The notes beneath the pieces were generated by a model. That model was not told the origin of the DNA, made no database searches, and saw only the letters and a program-made list of their open reading frames with translations. A stretch of DNA of 64,000 bases from positions 17,903,582 through 17,967,581 of the forward strand of contig OZ022261.1 in NCBI GenBank assembly GCA_963978905.1, in the 5' to 3' direction. The translations under genes and the position numbers were made by a program. The DNA is from Trichostrongylus colubriformis (Eukaryota; Nematoda; Chromadorea; Rhabditida; Trichostrongylidae). Shown in pieces: positions 1 through 9,065 of this stretch (its first letter is position 1; each line of letters begins with the position of its first letter).

Positions 1-1750
1 GTGGGGTGAGCTTCCCCATTTCTCAGTGACCGTTGAGATCTTCCCCACTGACTGATTTCATGATATGTCATGGATCCACTAGAAATTGTACATGTGTAAT
101 TACAATTATAATTATGTCTTTAGTTTTGACATTGGTGAGTTAATATTGGAGGGAGAGCAGGAGCTGGAGATGAAGCTGCCGGACGCTGTGGGGTTAATGC
201 TGGAGGGAGAGTAAGAGCAGGATATGAAACGGGAAGCGATGATGTGAACACGGGCTCTGTAATAGGGCTGAGGCCATATACAACACAGGAGATGACACAT
301 GCATGGCGCGATAGCAGAATCAAGAAGGGAGAGGCTTGTAGGCTGGAAACATTGGAAGAGGGACATGAGGGGTGGTGGAACAAACCATGCTGTAATGGTT
401 CGTGATATATACGCGTAGAACGCACGCGGTTGTGCTGGGCTGATGTGAGTGGAAGAATCCTGATGGCGTGGGTTGTAGTAGAAGCCTGGAAACATGCGCA
501 AGTGAAGGTAACACCTGTAATTAGGCCCTCATGGAATCTGTATATGTACCTCTCGCAAGACCTTCAACAAAGGAGTAGGTTAACAAAGAAAGACTGTGTC
601 AAGTACAGGTGTGAGAGGTCATGCCCTATGAATCTATTGCCTTGAAGGAGACTGAGGTGTTCATTAATCATAATGTATTGATTAGATTGAAGAAAATAAT
701 TTTAGACACCATGCATGACGCGATTATGGTTATTGGTAACAAACTTGAGGGTCTGGTTTGTATCAATGAAGTTTTACAGCGAACTACGGATGATTTTTTT
801 ACTTATTCACTCTCTCCTTATCTCTCTTACATGTGCATTACTTTTTTACTCAAAGGTCAACAGTCGGTGCGAACAATTAAACGGAGTCACCCCATAGGCA
901 GGACGAGGAGGTGCGTAGTGACCCTCATTATCTTACCATATACCTACCGTATACTTCATGAGTTAAAGACCCTCACCCCTCAAAAGTGACCTGCTGCACC
1001 TAATGTAAATTGCCGGCGCCAGAAGGACGTGAGCACCACGAACCTAGGCGACCGTGACCCAATCCGAGTTACATCAGGGAGTTCCTCTCTTTGAAGCGAC
1101 GCTGAGTTAAACCTATTCCTACATGTGTGTGCTCTCGTCTACTCACGAAGGAGAGATCACGCAATTGAAGCCGGTGGACGAGCTTCTTAACAAGTGCGAC
1201 GAGCTTATCCCACTCTATAAAGGCGGGTCGCTTTAGGAAGCCTTATGACGCTACTGTCATATAGTTCAATAGTTGGACTGTTCAGCTGTCTGAAGCTGAT
1301 GCACGTTATTTCCAAGGTGTTCAGTTAAAGATCTCACTGGCATATTACCTATAGCTCACGGGTGTGAGTCTTCAGTCAGGATTGACCTTCCACATCTCCT
1401 GCCTCGCACCTTCCCTAATTGCTTCGCACCTCTCCGAATGCGCGTGAATGTCCTCGGATGTACTCGCTTAATCGGCTGATCTGACTGTCTTAATCGATTC
1501 ATCAACGACGTAACTTATTAAGATCTTTATTACGTCAGCTTCAGAAATGATCAAAATTGAATGGAATCATTATGAAGCAGAAAAAAAAAATTTGAATTAT
1601 ATGGAGGTGTTAGTCGGAATATTGCCCACTGAGAATGTGGAAATGAAGGGGCACTGGTGAAGGTTGTCGCAGGGTACACTGGAAATCATGCTCATACAGA
1701 ACAGACACGGGTGTGTCGTGCCATGCATTACACTTGTCCACCTGCTTTAA
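1..1750. other. No recognisable gene
   Basis: I see no convincing coding region, RNA gene or complete repeat here. Several 60-130 codon open frames exist on both strands, but none has recognisable protein motifs or matching splice signals. The stretch ends at the TA target site of the mariner element. Confidence 0.5.
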
Positions 1751-1752
1751 TA

Positions 1753-3003
1753 TTAGGTTGTCCCAAAAGTCTTGTAGGATTTTTCCAAAAAAATCATTAA
1801 CTCTTGTTTACTTTGACGCAAGTCTAGGCGGTACAGCAATATGGTAGAACGTTCTCTAAGCTTTCTAGTAAAATATATATTGACCCACCAGATTTTGTGG
1901 AGAGAGCTACAGCGCCCGTTGTCGATACCCACTCAACAGGTGGTGTCATCTTCTATGAGTGGTCTTGGGGCAGCAAGGCTACGGAAGCTTGCGACTCCAT
2001 CAACGCTGCATTAGGCAAGGGATGTGTGAGCTGCGAGACTGTGCGCCGCTGGCTCATCAGCTTCAGCAACGGCGAGATTGACATGGAAGACAAGCCACGC
2101 ACGGGACGCCCACACGCATTCGACAACGAGACGCTGCTCTCCGCCGTTCGCGCCGATCCTGAAACCACCATGCGCGAGCTGGCGGAGAGGAATGGACGAG
2201 CACCCATAACCGTAAATCGTCGCTTCCACGATCCCGGTTATCGGAAGGTGCTGTCGCGATGGACCACATGCCCTGACGGATGCTCATGAAAGTGCCCGTG
2301 TGAGCATCTGTCAAGCGCTGCTGCTCCGCCCGCATCGCAACGACTTTCTCGTCTATCTGGCTACGGGCGTGTCAGCAGGGTCATGTACGATACCAAGGCA
2401 CCCCTTGCTTTTTGGCTGCTACGTGACCACGAGCCACCAACGCAGCCCATGTCCGACCTCCATCCGAAGAAGATTCTACTCTGCTGCTTCTGGACGCAGA
2501 AGGGATGCTCTTTCACGAGGTTGGCACAAGGCGAGACAGTTCCCGCTTCCGTATACACCCACCAGCTCCAGCAGGTCGCCGTCGCTATTCGAGAAAAGCT
2601 CCTGAGAAGGTCCGCGGTCACCCTCCTTCATGAAAACGCCCGCCCATACGTCACGAAGTGTACCCAGACCATGCTACAGGAGCCCGGCTGGAATGTCCTA
2701 CCCCAACCGCCATAGTCTTCAGACATTGCCCCTTCTGACTGTCACCTACCCATCCTCTTGAATCCTTCCTGGCTAAGAGAAAATTCGTTGATTATGACTT
2801 GCTTGCAAAGGCGATCGCTGACTTCTTCGACTCTCAGAACCTAGAGTTTTGGGGGCAGGGAATCAACGATCTACCTATGAGATGGTAGATTGTTGTCGAT
2901 AACAACGGTGAATACGCTGTTGCCTAATTGTTGTTAGTTGGAAGAAAAAAATAATAAAAAGTAATGATCGAAAAAATCCTTCACTACTTTTGGGACAACC
3001 TAA
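1753..3003 (+). mobile_element. Mariner element 1 (dead copy)
   Basis: The element is bounded by imperfect terminal inverted repeats that begin TTAGGTTGTCCCAAAAGT on the left and end with its reverse complement on the right. TA dinucleotides at 1751-1752 and 3004-3005 flank it, as expected for TA target-site duplication by the Tc1/mariner superfamily. Its length of about 1.25 kb is normal for a full-length mariner. It carries one degenerate transposase gene read on the + strand. Confidence 0.93.
1897..2920 (+). pseudogene. Mariner transposase, frameshifted
   Basis: The transposase cuts and rejoins DNA at TA sites. The N-terminal half is open from 1897 to 2289 and holds the mariner helix-turn-helix and linker, including CETVRRWLISFSNGEIDMED, KPRTGRP and RADPETTMRELAE. 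Reading then moves between frames through 2300-2715. The region of the first catalytic aspartate (normally GDEKW) is destroyed by an indel near 2365-2380. The second triad motif reads HENARPYV near 2631-2655, with Glu where the family has Asp. The third reads SSDIAPSD near 2716-2740 and follows a stop codon. With three or more frame breaks and changed catalytic residues it cannot be active. I judged the family from motif order (DD34D mariner). Confidence 0.88.
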
Positions 3004-3102
3004 TATCTGCTCATGTGATTTACTAAGAAGGTGTGAGGCCCTTAAAAAAGAGAAAAGGTGTCAAAGAAAAGTGCGGGAGGACATGCGTTATGAAATGCCT
3101 TG

Positions 3103-4091
3103 CTTTTAGGCGATTGCATATGGCCATTGCTCCCAACATCTTTCTCGCTCACGTAGGTAGAAAGGTCTTCTTTCTCACGAACGTTTTTGGACTCGAAGAT
3201 CAGAAAATCAGGAAACAACCGGAATTACTCCTCATGGATACATACTTGCTTCCTTTTATTTGACTTTTAGAGAAGTTGCTCAGTTAGTTTTTTTTCATTT
3301 TAGACTCATTGTTCCCCTTTTCTCATTTTTACTCTGTCTCTCTTCCTTTCTTGAATTCTTACTAATTTCAATCAATTCTGCAAATCTGTCATTGTCCCAA
3401 CTTAATTCCACGCCTTCTTCCTTGCGCTCTAAGCGAAGGCAACGAGGGAGGTCACCCCGTAGGTGCATTCGAAGAGGTGCGGTAATCAGGAAAGGTGCGA
3501 GGCAGGAGATGTGGAAGGTCCATCCTGACTCAAGACTCACAGCCATACCTCACATGCGTAAAAGCACTTCCGCACACAATGACGGCGCTTTTCCCGAAGC
3601 ATTTCACTGCATTCCCATATTTTTGCGACCTAGCGATTTAAGACACTGTTGTGTTGTTGGTTGAAGAACAATTTGCCGATTGGCGATTCATTCAGAATAA
3701 GCGAAAGGGCAAGGGACAGAGAGGTCCATGTGACATTGTTGACTTTTTTTACTCTATTCTAGTCTTATTATATATATTCTTATATTCTTATTCTTTCAGC
3801 ATTGCTGTACATAAGACGGATGACATTGTTGAAGTGTTGAAAGGAAGAGAAACAGAGTGAAAATGAGAAAAGGGGAACAATGAGTCTGAAATGAAAAAAA
3901 AACTAAATGAGCAACTTCTCTAAAAGTCAAATAAAAGGGAGCAAATATGTATCCATGAGGAATAATTCTGGTTGTCTCCTGATTTTCTGATCACTCGAGT
4001 CAAAAAAAGTTCGTGAGAATCAAGATATTTCTATCTACGTGAGCGAGAAAGATATTGGGAGCAATGGCCACTTGCATTCGCCTAAATCGAC
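3103..4091. repeat. Foldback inverted repeat
   Basis: About 250 bp at 3103-3352 recurs in reverse complement at about 3838-4091, with roughly 85-90% identity by eye. A pair of matching landmarks is TTTGACTTTTAGAGAAGTTG near 3260 and its complement near 3910. The ~485-bp spacer is AT-rich, and a GACATTGTTGAAGTG motif recurs at its right edge and just beyond the right arm. I found no coding capacity. The structure fits a non-autonomous foldback or MITE-like element, but I could not fix a target-site duplication. Confidence 0.75.
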
Positions 4092-4820
4092 ATTGTTGAA
4101 GTGCAACAAAGGTATGCATTGATATCAAATCTAGGCTGGACATCGTAAAGTTCCATTTACCCCTTTCAGCCGTTTGAATTTTGTTTCACAAAATTCGCAT
4201 CGCTGTAGAGCCTTACAGTCGATCCCATCCAACACAGCGACACTGTGACGCGCTGTAAAAAGGAAACCAAGATCTGAGTTATGAAGTTCAAGTAGCGAAA
4301 GAAGTAACAATACACCATGAAACGCTCCTCTGATGCTTACAGCAGTGATAGTTGTATCGCGGTTCACTCCCGGTTCACTCTCGGAACCTACACAGCTCTG
4401 CCGTGAAATCATCTGTGAGTGTAGAATCGTCTTCTCCATGAAACGCTCCCTCCCTACATTATGAAGTAGTGTCAACATTCTTTGCAATAGTGCTCTCTCA
4501 CATCCTGAACTTGCCCTGAGACACCAGTAGCTGACGCTAAAAAAACTATAACTGCGTTTCCTCTTGAATCGCACTTACCTCCGGGAAGCGTGGTGTTACC
4601 CTACTCTTCTCTTCGCTAGGAGTGATTCAACCCTTCGAGTGGGAGCGCCTGTGGGGAACAGAAAATCTACAGGAAAATCTCGTTGTCAGTCCGCAAGAGT
4701 TAGAGGAACAGATTTAGAACGCTCTGACACCATATTAGTGGACCTCACTCGATAGTACAATATCAACAAAGAAAAACCGCCTCCAATCTGCAAATACAGA
4801 CTCATTTCCGTCACGATGTC
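4092..4820. other. No gene recognised
   Basis: A 147-codon minus-strand open frame lies here (4131-4574), but it has no family motif, and a duplicated phrase (ATGAAACGCTCC, near 4318 and 4438) suggests repeat debris. If the gag fragment that follows once had a 5' LTR, it is not visible in this stretch. Confidence 0.4.
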
Positions 4821-5438
4821 TTGAAGAGTTTGAAAGAAACAATCATCCTCCACAGAGAAAACACTTCCGAAGACAAACACCCCGCGAGGGAGGGTAACCA
4901 GGACGCACAGAAAGCACAAGCAGGCGAGTGGGTAACGATTCAACGCAATGCTAGCTTGATGGAGCCACTCGTTGGGCTGAGCGAAAACGAGGACCCGCTA
5001 ATGGTAGTGGTCGAAGTGGAAGGTGACCATGACAAAGAAGATATGCCCAAGCCAGTCGTGGTAATCCCACACAGGGTACGGGAGGTCCCAGATGAGATAA
5101 CTCGCCTTCAGCAACATTTGCGAGTTGCTCAACAGGAGGAACAGAGGTATAGGAAGATGATAGATGAGCTAGAACACAGGGAACGATGTCGCTCAAGACG
5201 ATTCGCAGAAGGACGCATCAACAACCTTAACGAGGACCAAAGCCGTGCGTGTTTTGTGAACTTAGAGGCGAACATTATACCGTCTTGTCATGTCTCCCCA
5301 CCGCTCAAAGACGCCTGGAACTGACTCATGAGTCAGGACGCTGTATGCTATGTTTGGGCCGCTACTGTTTTAGGAACCCCAACTGCCGAAAGTTCTACGC
5401 AAACTGCTACATGAAGAATCCGCCAGGTTCATTTTGAG
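4821..5438 (+). pseudogene. BEL/Pao-type gag fragment
   Basis: An open frame from 4821 to 5324 encodes an acidic, coiled-coil-prone segment (for example RLQQHLRVAQQEEQRYRKMI). Near 5240 the likely original reading moves to another frame, which gives a Cys/His-rich module at about 5245-5437: PCVFCELRGEHY, then SGRCMLCLGRYCF and NPNCRKFYANC. This coil-then-zinc-module order matches the gag of nematode BEL/Pao retrotransposons and the neighbouring gag at 6492-8210. The DUF1759-like part is not visible, so this is a partial, frameshifted copy. It ends about 420 bp before the first LTR, which may have been its own 3' LTR. Confidence 0.6.
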
Positions 5439-5855
5439 AGTTATTAGGAAGCTCAGACACAGATGTGTTGAGTTCGAAGTTTGACGCATCCCCACATTCT
5501 GAAGGCGGAGTATCGCGGTTCGCGATTGTTGGTTGTCCCCGCAGCAGAAAGAGGGTTGATCTCCCATATTAATATCTACCGACCATCGATTATTGACTTT
5601 TTCCGCAGACCGGTATTAAAAGCGCCACGACCGGTGGGGGACCTTCAGTCGCCGGATTTTCTTTGCTCTGACCTCTCCCTGTCTTCCAACTCTCTTAAAA
5701 CCATCACTTACGCTTATCCTCGATATTGTTTTTCCTGGGGAGATTGCTTTCATTCGCTAGAATCTTCGTATCTTCCTTGCTCCGCCCTCTCCCTAAAATC
5801 TCCCATCTCTCTCTTTAATGCCATCCTTTTGACGCTAGCTTCTGATATTGCTTTC
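5439..5855. other. Pyrimidine-rich stretch before LTR1
   Basis: This is a C/T-rich segment with repeated CTCTCCCT-like phrases. Sequence near 5737-5775 (GAGATTGCTTTCATTCGCTA) is similar to the segment just after LTR2 (about 8618-8645), so part of it belongs to the same element family. I see no coding region beyond a low-complexity open frame. Confidence 0.45.
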
Positions 5856-5969
5856 TGTCGCGACAAACTCGCGACCCCTTCATCCCTCACCACTAATCAA
5901 AGGCGTTTTCTGAACCCGTAAGGAATGCGAGGACTTCGACCCCGCGAAGGACTTGACGCCAACAAGGGG

Positions 5970-5977
5970 TATAAAAG
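5970..5977 (+). promoter_or_regulatory. LTR TATA box
   Basis: TATAAAAG within GGGGTATAAAAGCCC is a textbook TATA box for Pol II transcription from the LTR. The equivalent position in LTR copy 2 reads TGAAAAAG, so that copy has lost it. Confidence 0.55.
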
Positions 5978-6110
5978 CCCTCAGGGGAAGAAATCAAAAA
6001 CTTGTTATTATTATTGTTTCTTTTCTAACATTTCTTCTGAACTGACTCATTTCTAACCTAGTTCTGATGCTCCTTTTTTAGTTGCTAACATCAACTAAAC
6101 ACATTTATAC

Positions 6111-6130
6111 GTTAATTGCCCAAGTTTGAG
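6111..6130 (+). other. SL1-like spliced-leader sequence in LTR1
   Basis: Twenty bases match positions 3-22 of the nematode SL1 spliced leader at 18 of 20 sites. The 3' part CCCAAGTTTGAG is perfect, and GTACAG follows directly, which can serve as a 5' splice donor as in a true SL RNA. I recalled the SL1 sequence as established knowledge of nematode trans-splicing. No SL RNA body (Sm site, stem-loops) follows, so this is not an SL RNA gene. Confidence 0.7.
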
Positions 6131-6212
6131 GTACAGACATACGGAATAAACCGTTACCAAAGTTGTGGCGTGTGGCAGCATCCATTACAACAACAGAACG
6201 ATAATACTTACA

Positions 6213-6491
6213 TGGTGCATCGACCAAACGGCAATCAGTATATGGTCAAACGACAAAAGTAGGTACGAACATTCAATATCTAAACGCTGTCCTTTCCTCC
6301 AGCACTCATAGGACAATCTTCTTAACAGCAAGTCAACTAGGTACACCATGTTCGGTCCCATCGCGCTATTAACTAAGAAAACCTTCCTCACACGTTACTG
6401 TAACAACTTGAGAGAGATTACTAGTAAGTATGAGACGGATCCAACAATACGGAACGCCCCAGCACACGCAAGAGAAGTTATTTAATACGCG
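6213..6491. other. Leader between LTR1 and gag
   Basis: This holds the possible primer-binding site at 6213-6230 and then non-coding sequence up to the gag start. No tRNA match was attempted, so the PBS is tentative. Confidence 0.35.
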
Positions 6492-8210
6492 GTGGAACTG
6501 AAAGGGACAGTTCGCTTAGTCCTTGGTCAAGTCGACGCATTGGTGGACACTCTGGAAAAAATGGGGGAATCGGCGACAGAACAAGAACTCCAAGCAGATG
6601 AGTACATACAAAAGGCCCATGTCTCGGTGGAAAATGCCGAAAAGCTAGCCACGCAGTTGGAGGCTAAACGCATAAGTGCGCTGGACCTAGGAGCAACACA
6701 CCCAACAACCCAGGCACGGCAACTAGAGATGGTAGCACCCAAACTACGCTCAATCCCATACCAACCTTTGACAGAAAAATATGAGAATATTCCGACTTCT
6801 GGCCCTTGTTCGAGGCCAACGTATACAGCCAACTTTCTCTGAGCTATCTGCAAAAGTTCATTTATCTCATAGCAGCTTTACGGGGAGATGCACGCCAATC
6901 AGTGAAGGGGTTCCCCACCACACAAGAAAACTATACGCTCGTCGTCGCACATTTGAAAAGGAAGTATGGCAACGGCTCCAAACCATCACTGCCCTGCAAT
7001 CCCAGTCAAAGGAAGTGCACACAGACGAAGAATAAAAATCACGCAGCGACAATCAACCACTTTCAACACTCCCCAGTGCAACACCTGCGTGCGGTGTCTA
7101 GAAAATGGTTCTCTTCTATGTCATGCTCATTTCGCTCGTTCAAGCGTCTTGTGGAAAACACCCTACAGCAGTTACATACGCAATCGAAACAATGAATGAT
7201 ACTACTACTACGCATGACCATACAAAGTTGACCACCCCTCTTCACCATTCTCATGAGATTTGCGCAAAATCAGGAAGCCCGATAAGCGAAAGAATAGGAA
7301 GAGTTCGTAGGAGAAGCACACGATCCTTTTTAACATCGACAAGTAAGATGCCATCCCAAGTATCCACAGTAACCCGAAGGGCAAGATAAAATGCCCTACC
7401 TCAATATCTTTCAACCTACACCTATATCCTTCAGGCCATGGATAGGCATGAAGTGGACCACCTACGCCAATTAGAAGAGCATATGAAGAGCCTCCAACGA
7501 GCAGTAACGACATCATTGAAAGCCGCAATCAACCAAGAGGAAGCAAGCTTCAAGGCTATCACCGAGGAGCTCGAAAGAGTGCGACAGGAAAGGTACCTGA
7601 GGAGCATGTAATAAGCCAAGCTGAAGAAGGCATCATCAGGGAAAATGCTGCATACATGGAGTCAATGGAGAACGACGACCCCGAGAGCGTAGTCAGCGAA
7701 GGAGAACTGCTCCAACGTCACATATAGCAGACAGAAGGCGAAATCAGCGATGAAGAATTGGAAGGCTTGGTCATTTCGCTCGACAGGGCGAAAAAATGCG
7801 AGCCACGTGACTTCGAAAAGGGAGTCATTCGCCGCTGGGGAGAAAAGATGATCAGTTGCGTCTTCTGTGGACAAATAGCTCTGCACTATTCCGATGCCTC
7901 CCCCGTATACAGGGACGCTGCTACACGACGCAACTGCTCGCCGATAGGCAGCGCTGTGAGCACTGTTTCGAACGGAAGTTCTCCGTCCACAACTGTCAAG
8001 AGACGAATGTGTCCTGCTATCATTGTAAGGAGAAGGCACCACAGCGTCGTTTACAAATCTTCGGACCAGAGCAAAGAAATCCAGAGGTAAATTGCCCTGC
8101 AAGAAAGGGACGAGACGATAGCCAAGCTACTCGAACTAGAAAGACGTCTGGAACAACAGCGCGCGGAAAGAAATTACTAAAATCGTCCAACATCTTTTCA
8201 GACGGCGCGG
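6492..8210 (+). pseudogene. BEL/Pao gag (DUF1759-like), degenerate
   Basis: This would encode the structural Gag of a BEL/Pao retrotransposon. The first part (6492-6842) is a helical N-terminal segment. A +1/-1 break near 6780 leads into FWPLFEANVYSQ, then YLQKFIYLIAALRGDARQ, then ENYTLVVAHLKRKYGN, the conserved core of DUF1759-type Gag. A second helical segment lies at 7431-7620 (LRQLEEHMKSLQRAVTTSLK) and ends in tandem stops. A further break leads to a Cys/His module at about 7850-8035 (RCEHCFERKFSVHNC, VSCYHCKEK), comparable to the zinc module at 5245-5437. LTR2 starts directly after it. No protease, reverse transcriptase or integrase is present, so the unit is gag-only and non-autonomous or internally deleted. 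Confidence 0.72.
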
Positions 8211-8213
8211 GAG

Positions 8214-8612
8214 CGTCACGACAACTCGCGACTCGTTCACCCCTCAACACCTATCAAAGTCGCTCTCTTAACTTGTAAGCGAACGCGAGGCTTCGACCTT
8301 GCGAAGGACTTGGCGCCAAGCCCACAGGCATTTGGACCCCCCGTGAAGGTCTTGGCGCCAACAGGGGGTGAAAAAGCCCTGAGAGAGAGAATTCAGACTA
8401 ACTTAGTATTATTATTGTTTCTTTTCTAACATCTCTTCTGATGTAACTCATTTCTAATTTAGTTCTGATGTTCCTTTGTTAGTAGCTAACATTAATAAAC
8501 ACATATGTTTGTTTAATTACTGAAGTTTGAGGCACCTACATACGGAATAAACCGTTATCAAAGTTGTGGAATGCGGCAGCATCCATTACAACAACAGGAC
8601 AATAATATTTAC
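8214..8612 (+). repeat. BEL/Pao LTR copy 2
   Basis: This is homologous to 5856-6212. It is about 40 bp longer because a segment containing GAAGGTCTTGGCGCCAA is duplicated near 8302-8362. The TATA box is mutated (GGTGAAAAAGCCC). The SL1-like sequence lies at 8510-8531 and a polyadenylation signal AATAAA near 8546. It ends near ATAATATTTAC. Divergence from copy 1 is clearly more than a few percent, which indicates an old insertion or two unrelated insertion events. Confidence 0.7.
8510..8531 (+). other. SL1-like spliced-leader sequence in LTR2
   Basis: This 22-mer matches SL1 at 19 of 22 positions. The 5' half (GTTTAATTAC) is perfect and the two central C residues are changed to TG. GCACC follows, so the splice donor GT seen in copy 1 is lost. 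Confidence 0.65.
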
Positions 8613-8683
8613 TTTCTGAGGAGACTGCTTTCAAGTGCTAGAATCTTCCCTTGTTTCGGTTTTGATAATTCTTATAACTCTCT

Positions 8684-8894
8684 AATACGTTGTGGTTAGC
8701 CTCCGAGATTGTTACAGTGTTTATTATACAGATTATTCGGCTGACGTTTCGGCAAATGGCCTCTGAAGAAGGCCATTTGGCCGAAACGTCAGCCGAATAA
8801 TCTGTATAATAAACACTGTAACAATCTCGGAGGCTAACCACAACGTATTAGTGATACTGTAAAATGCCGAGATTAATGGAGAGTCGGACATGGA
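8684..8894 (+). mobile_element. Inverted-repeat insertion with hammerhead-like core
   Basis: A near-perfect inverted repeat has arms at 8684-8761 and 8771-8849, and a ~45-bp tail follows. A 14-bp direct repeat (TCTTATAACTCTCT) lies at 8670-8683 and 8895-8908 and looks like a target-site duplication. That length is typical of target-primed retrotransposition, not of TA- or 5-bp-duplicating elements. The arm tip carries a hammerhead-like core (separate entry). Hammerhead motifs in Penelope-like elements and retrozymes are established, so I infer a short non-autonomous relative. There is no coding capacity. Confidence 0.65.
8763..8790 (+). ncRNA. Hammerhead-ribozyme-like core
   Basis: CTGAAGA (8763-8769) is followed by a 4-bp stem GGCC-ATTT-GGCC (stem II) and GAAACGTC (8783-8790). 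This is the order and spacing of the hammerhead core CUGANGA, stem II, GAAA and a GUC cleavage triplet. A short stem I can form between GGC at 8758-8760 and GCC at 8792-8794. Stem III would be minimal, as described for Penelope-type hammerheads. Activity is not shown, and the competing long hairpin may prevent folding. Confidence 0.4.
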
Positions 8895-8966
8895 TCTTAT
8901 AACTCTCTTTGAAGCTATCCTCTAGCGCGAGTTTTGATGTCGTTTCTTTTTCCGAAAAATTGTTTT

Positions 8967-8988
8967 AGTTTGATTACCCAAGTTTGAA
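8967..8988 (+). other. SL1-like spliced-leader sequence, third copy
   Basis: This 22-mer matches SL1 at 19 of 22 positions with the central ATTACCCAAGTTTGA intact, and GTGTC follows. Its mismatches fall at different positions from those in the other two copies. Confidence 0.6.
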
Positions 8989-9065
8989 GTGTCTTCGTTG
9001 GACGCATGAAATTGTTATGTTACGACTATGTGTAGCAGCAATACTTGGGTAATGACTGAAAATTC

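Larger units (their letters stand above)
5856..6212 (+). repeat. BEL/Pao LTR copy 1
   Basis: This segment aligns over its whole length with 8214-8612. It starts TGTCGCGACAAACTCGCGAC and ends near ATAATACTTACA. Inside it, in order, are a TATA box at 5970-5977, a CTTTTCTAACATTTCTTCTG block shared with copy 2, an SL1-like 20-mer at 6111-6130 followed by GT, and AATAAA at about 6144-6149. The sequence directly after its end (6213) starts TGGTGCATCGACC, which has the TGG start usual for a primer-binding site. I therefore take it as the 5' LTR of the gag-bearing unit to its right, possibly shared with the fragment to its left. Confidence 0.72.
8613..9065 (+). repeat. Third, decayed LTR-like copy
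   Basis: Leaving out the 8684-8894 insertion, this segment resembles the sequence before and within the two LTRs. AGGAGACTGCTTTCAAGTGC matches the 5740 area. GTCGTTTCTTTTTCC, an SL1-like 22-mer at 8967-8988 and a GTGTAGCAGCAATACTT tail parallel the LTR 3' end. It is more degraded than the other two copies. Confidence 0.45.

Noticed and set aside
4131..4574. 147-codon minus-strand ORF
   Set aside because: No recognisable domain, no splice or start context, and internal repeated phrases; it could be chance.
6111..6212. SL RNA gene in the LTR
   Set aside because: Only the 22-nt leader and a GT donor are present; the Sm-binding site and the SL RNA stem-loops are missing.
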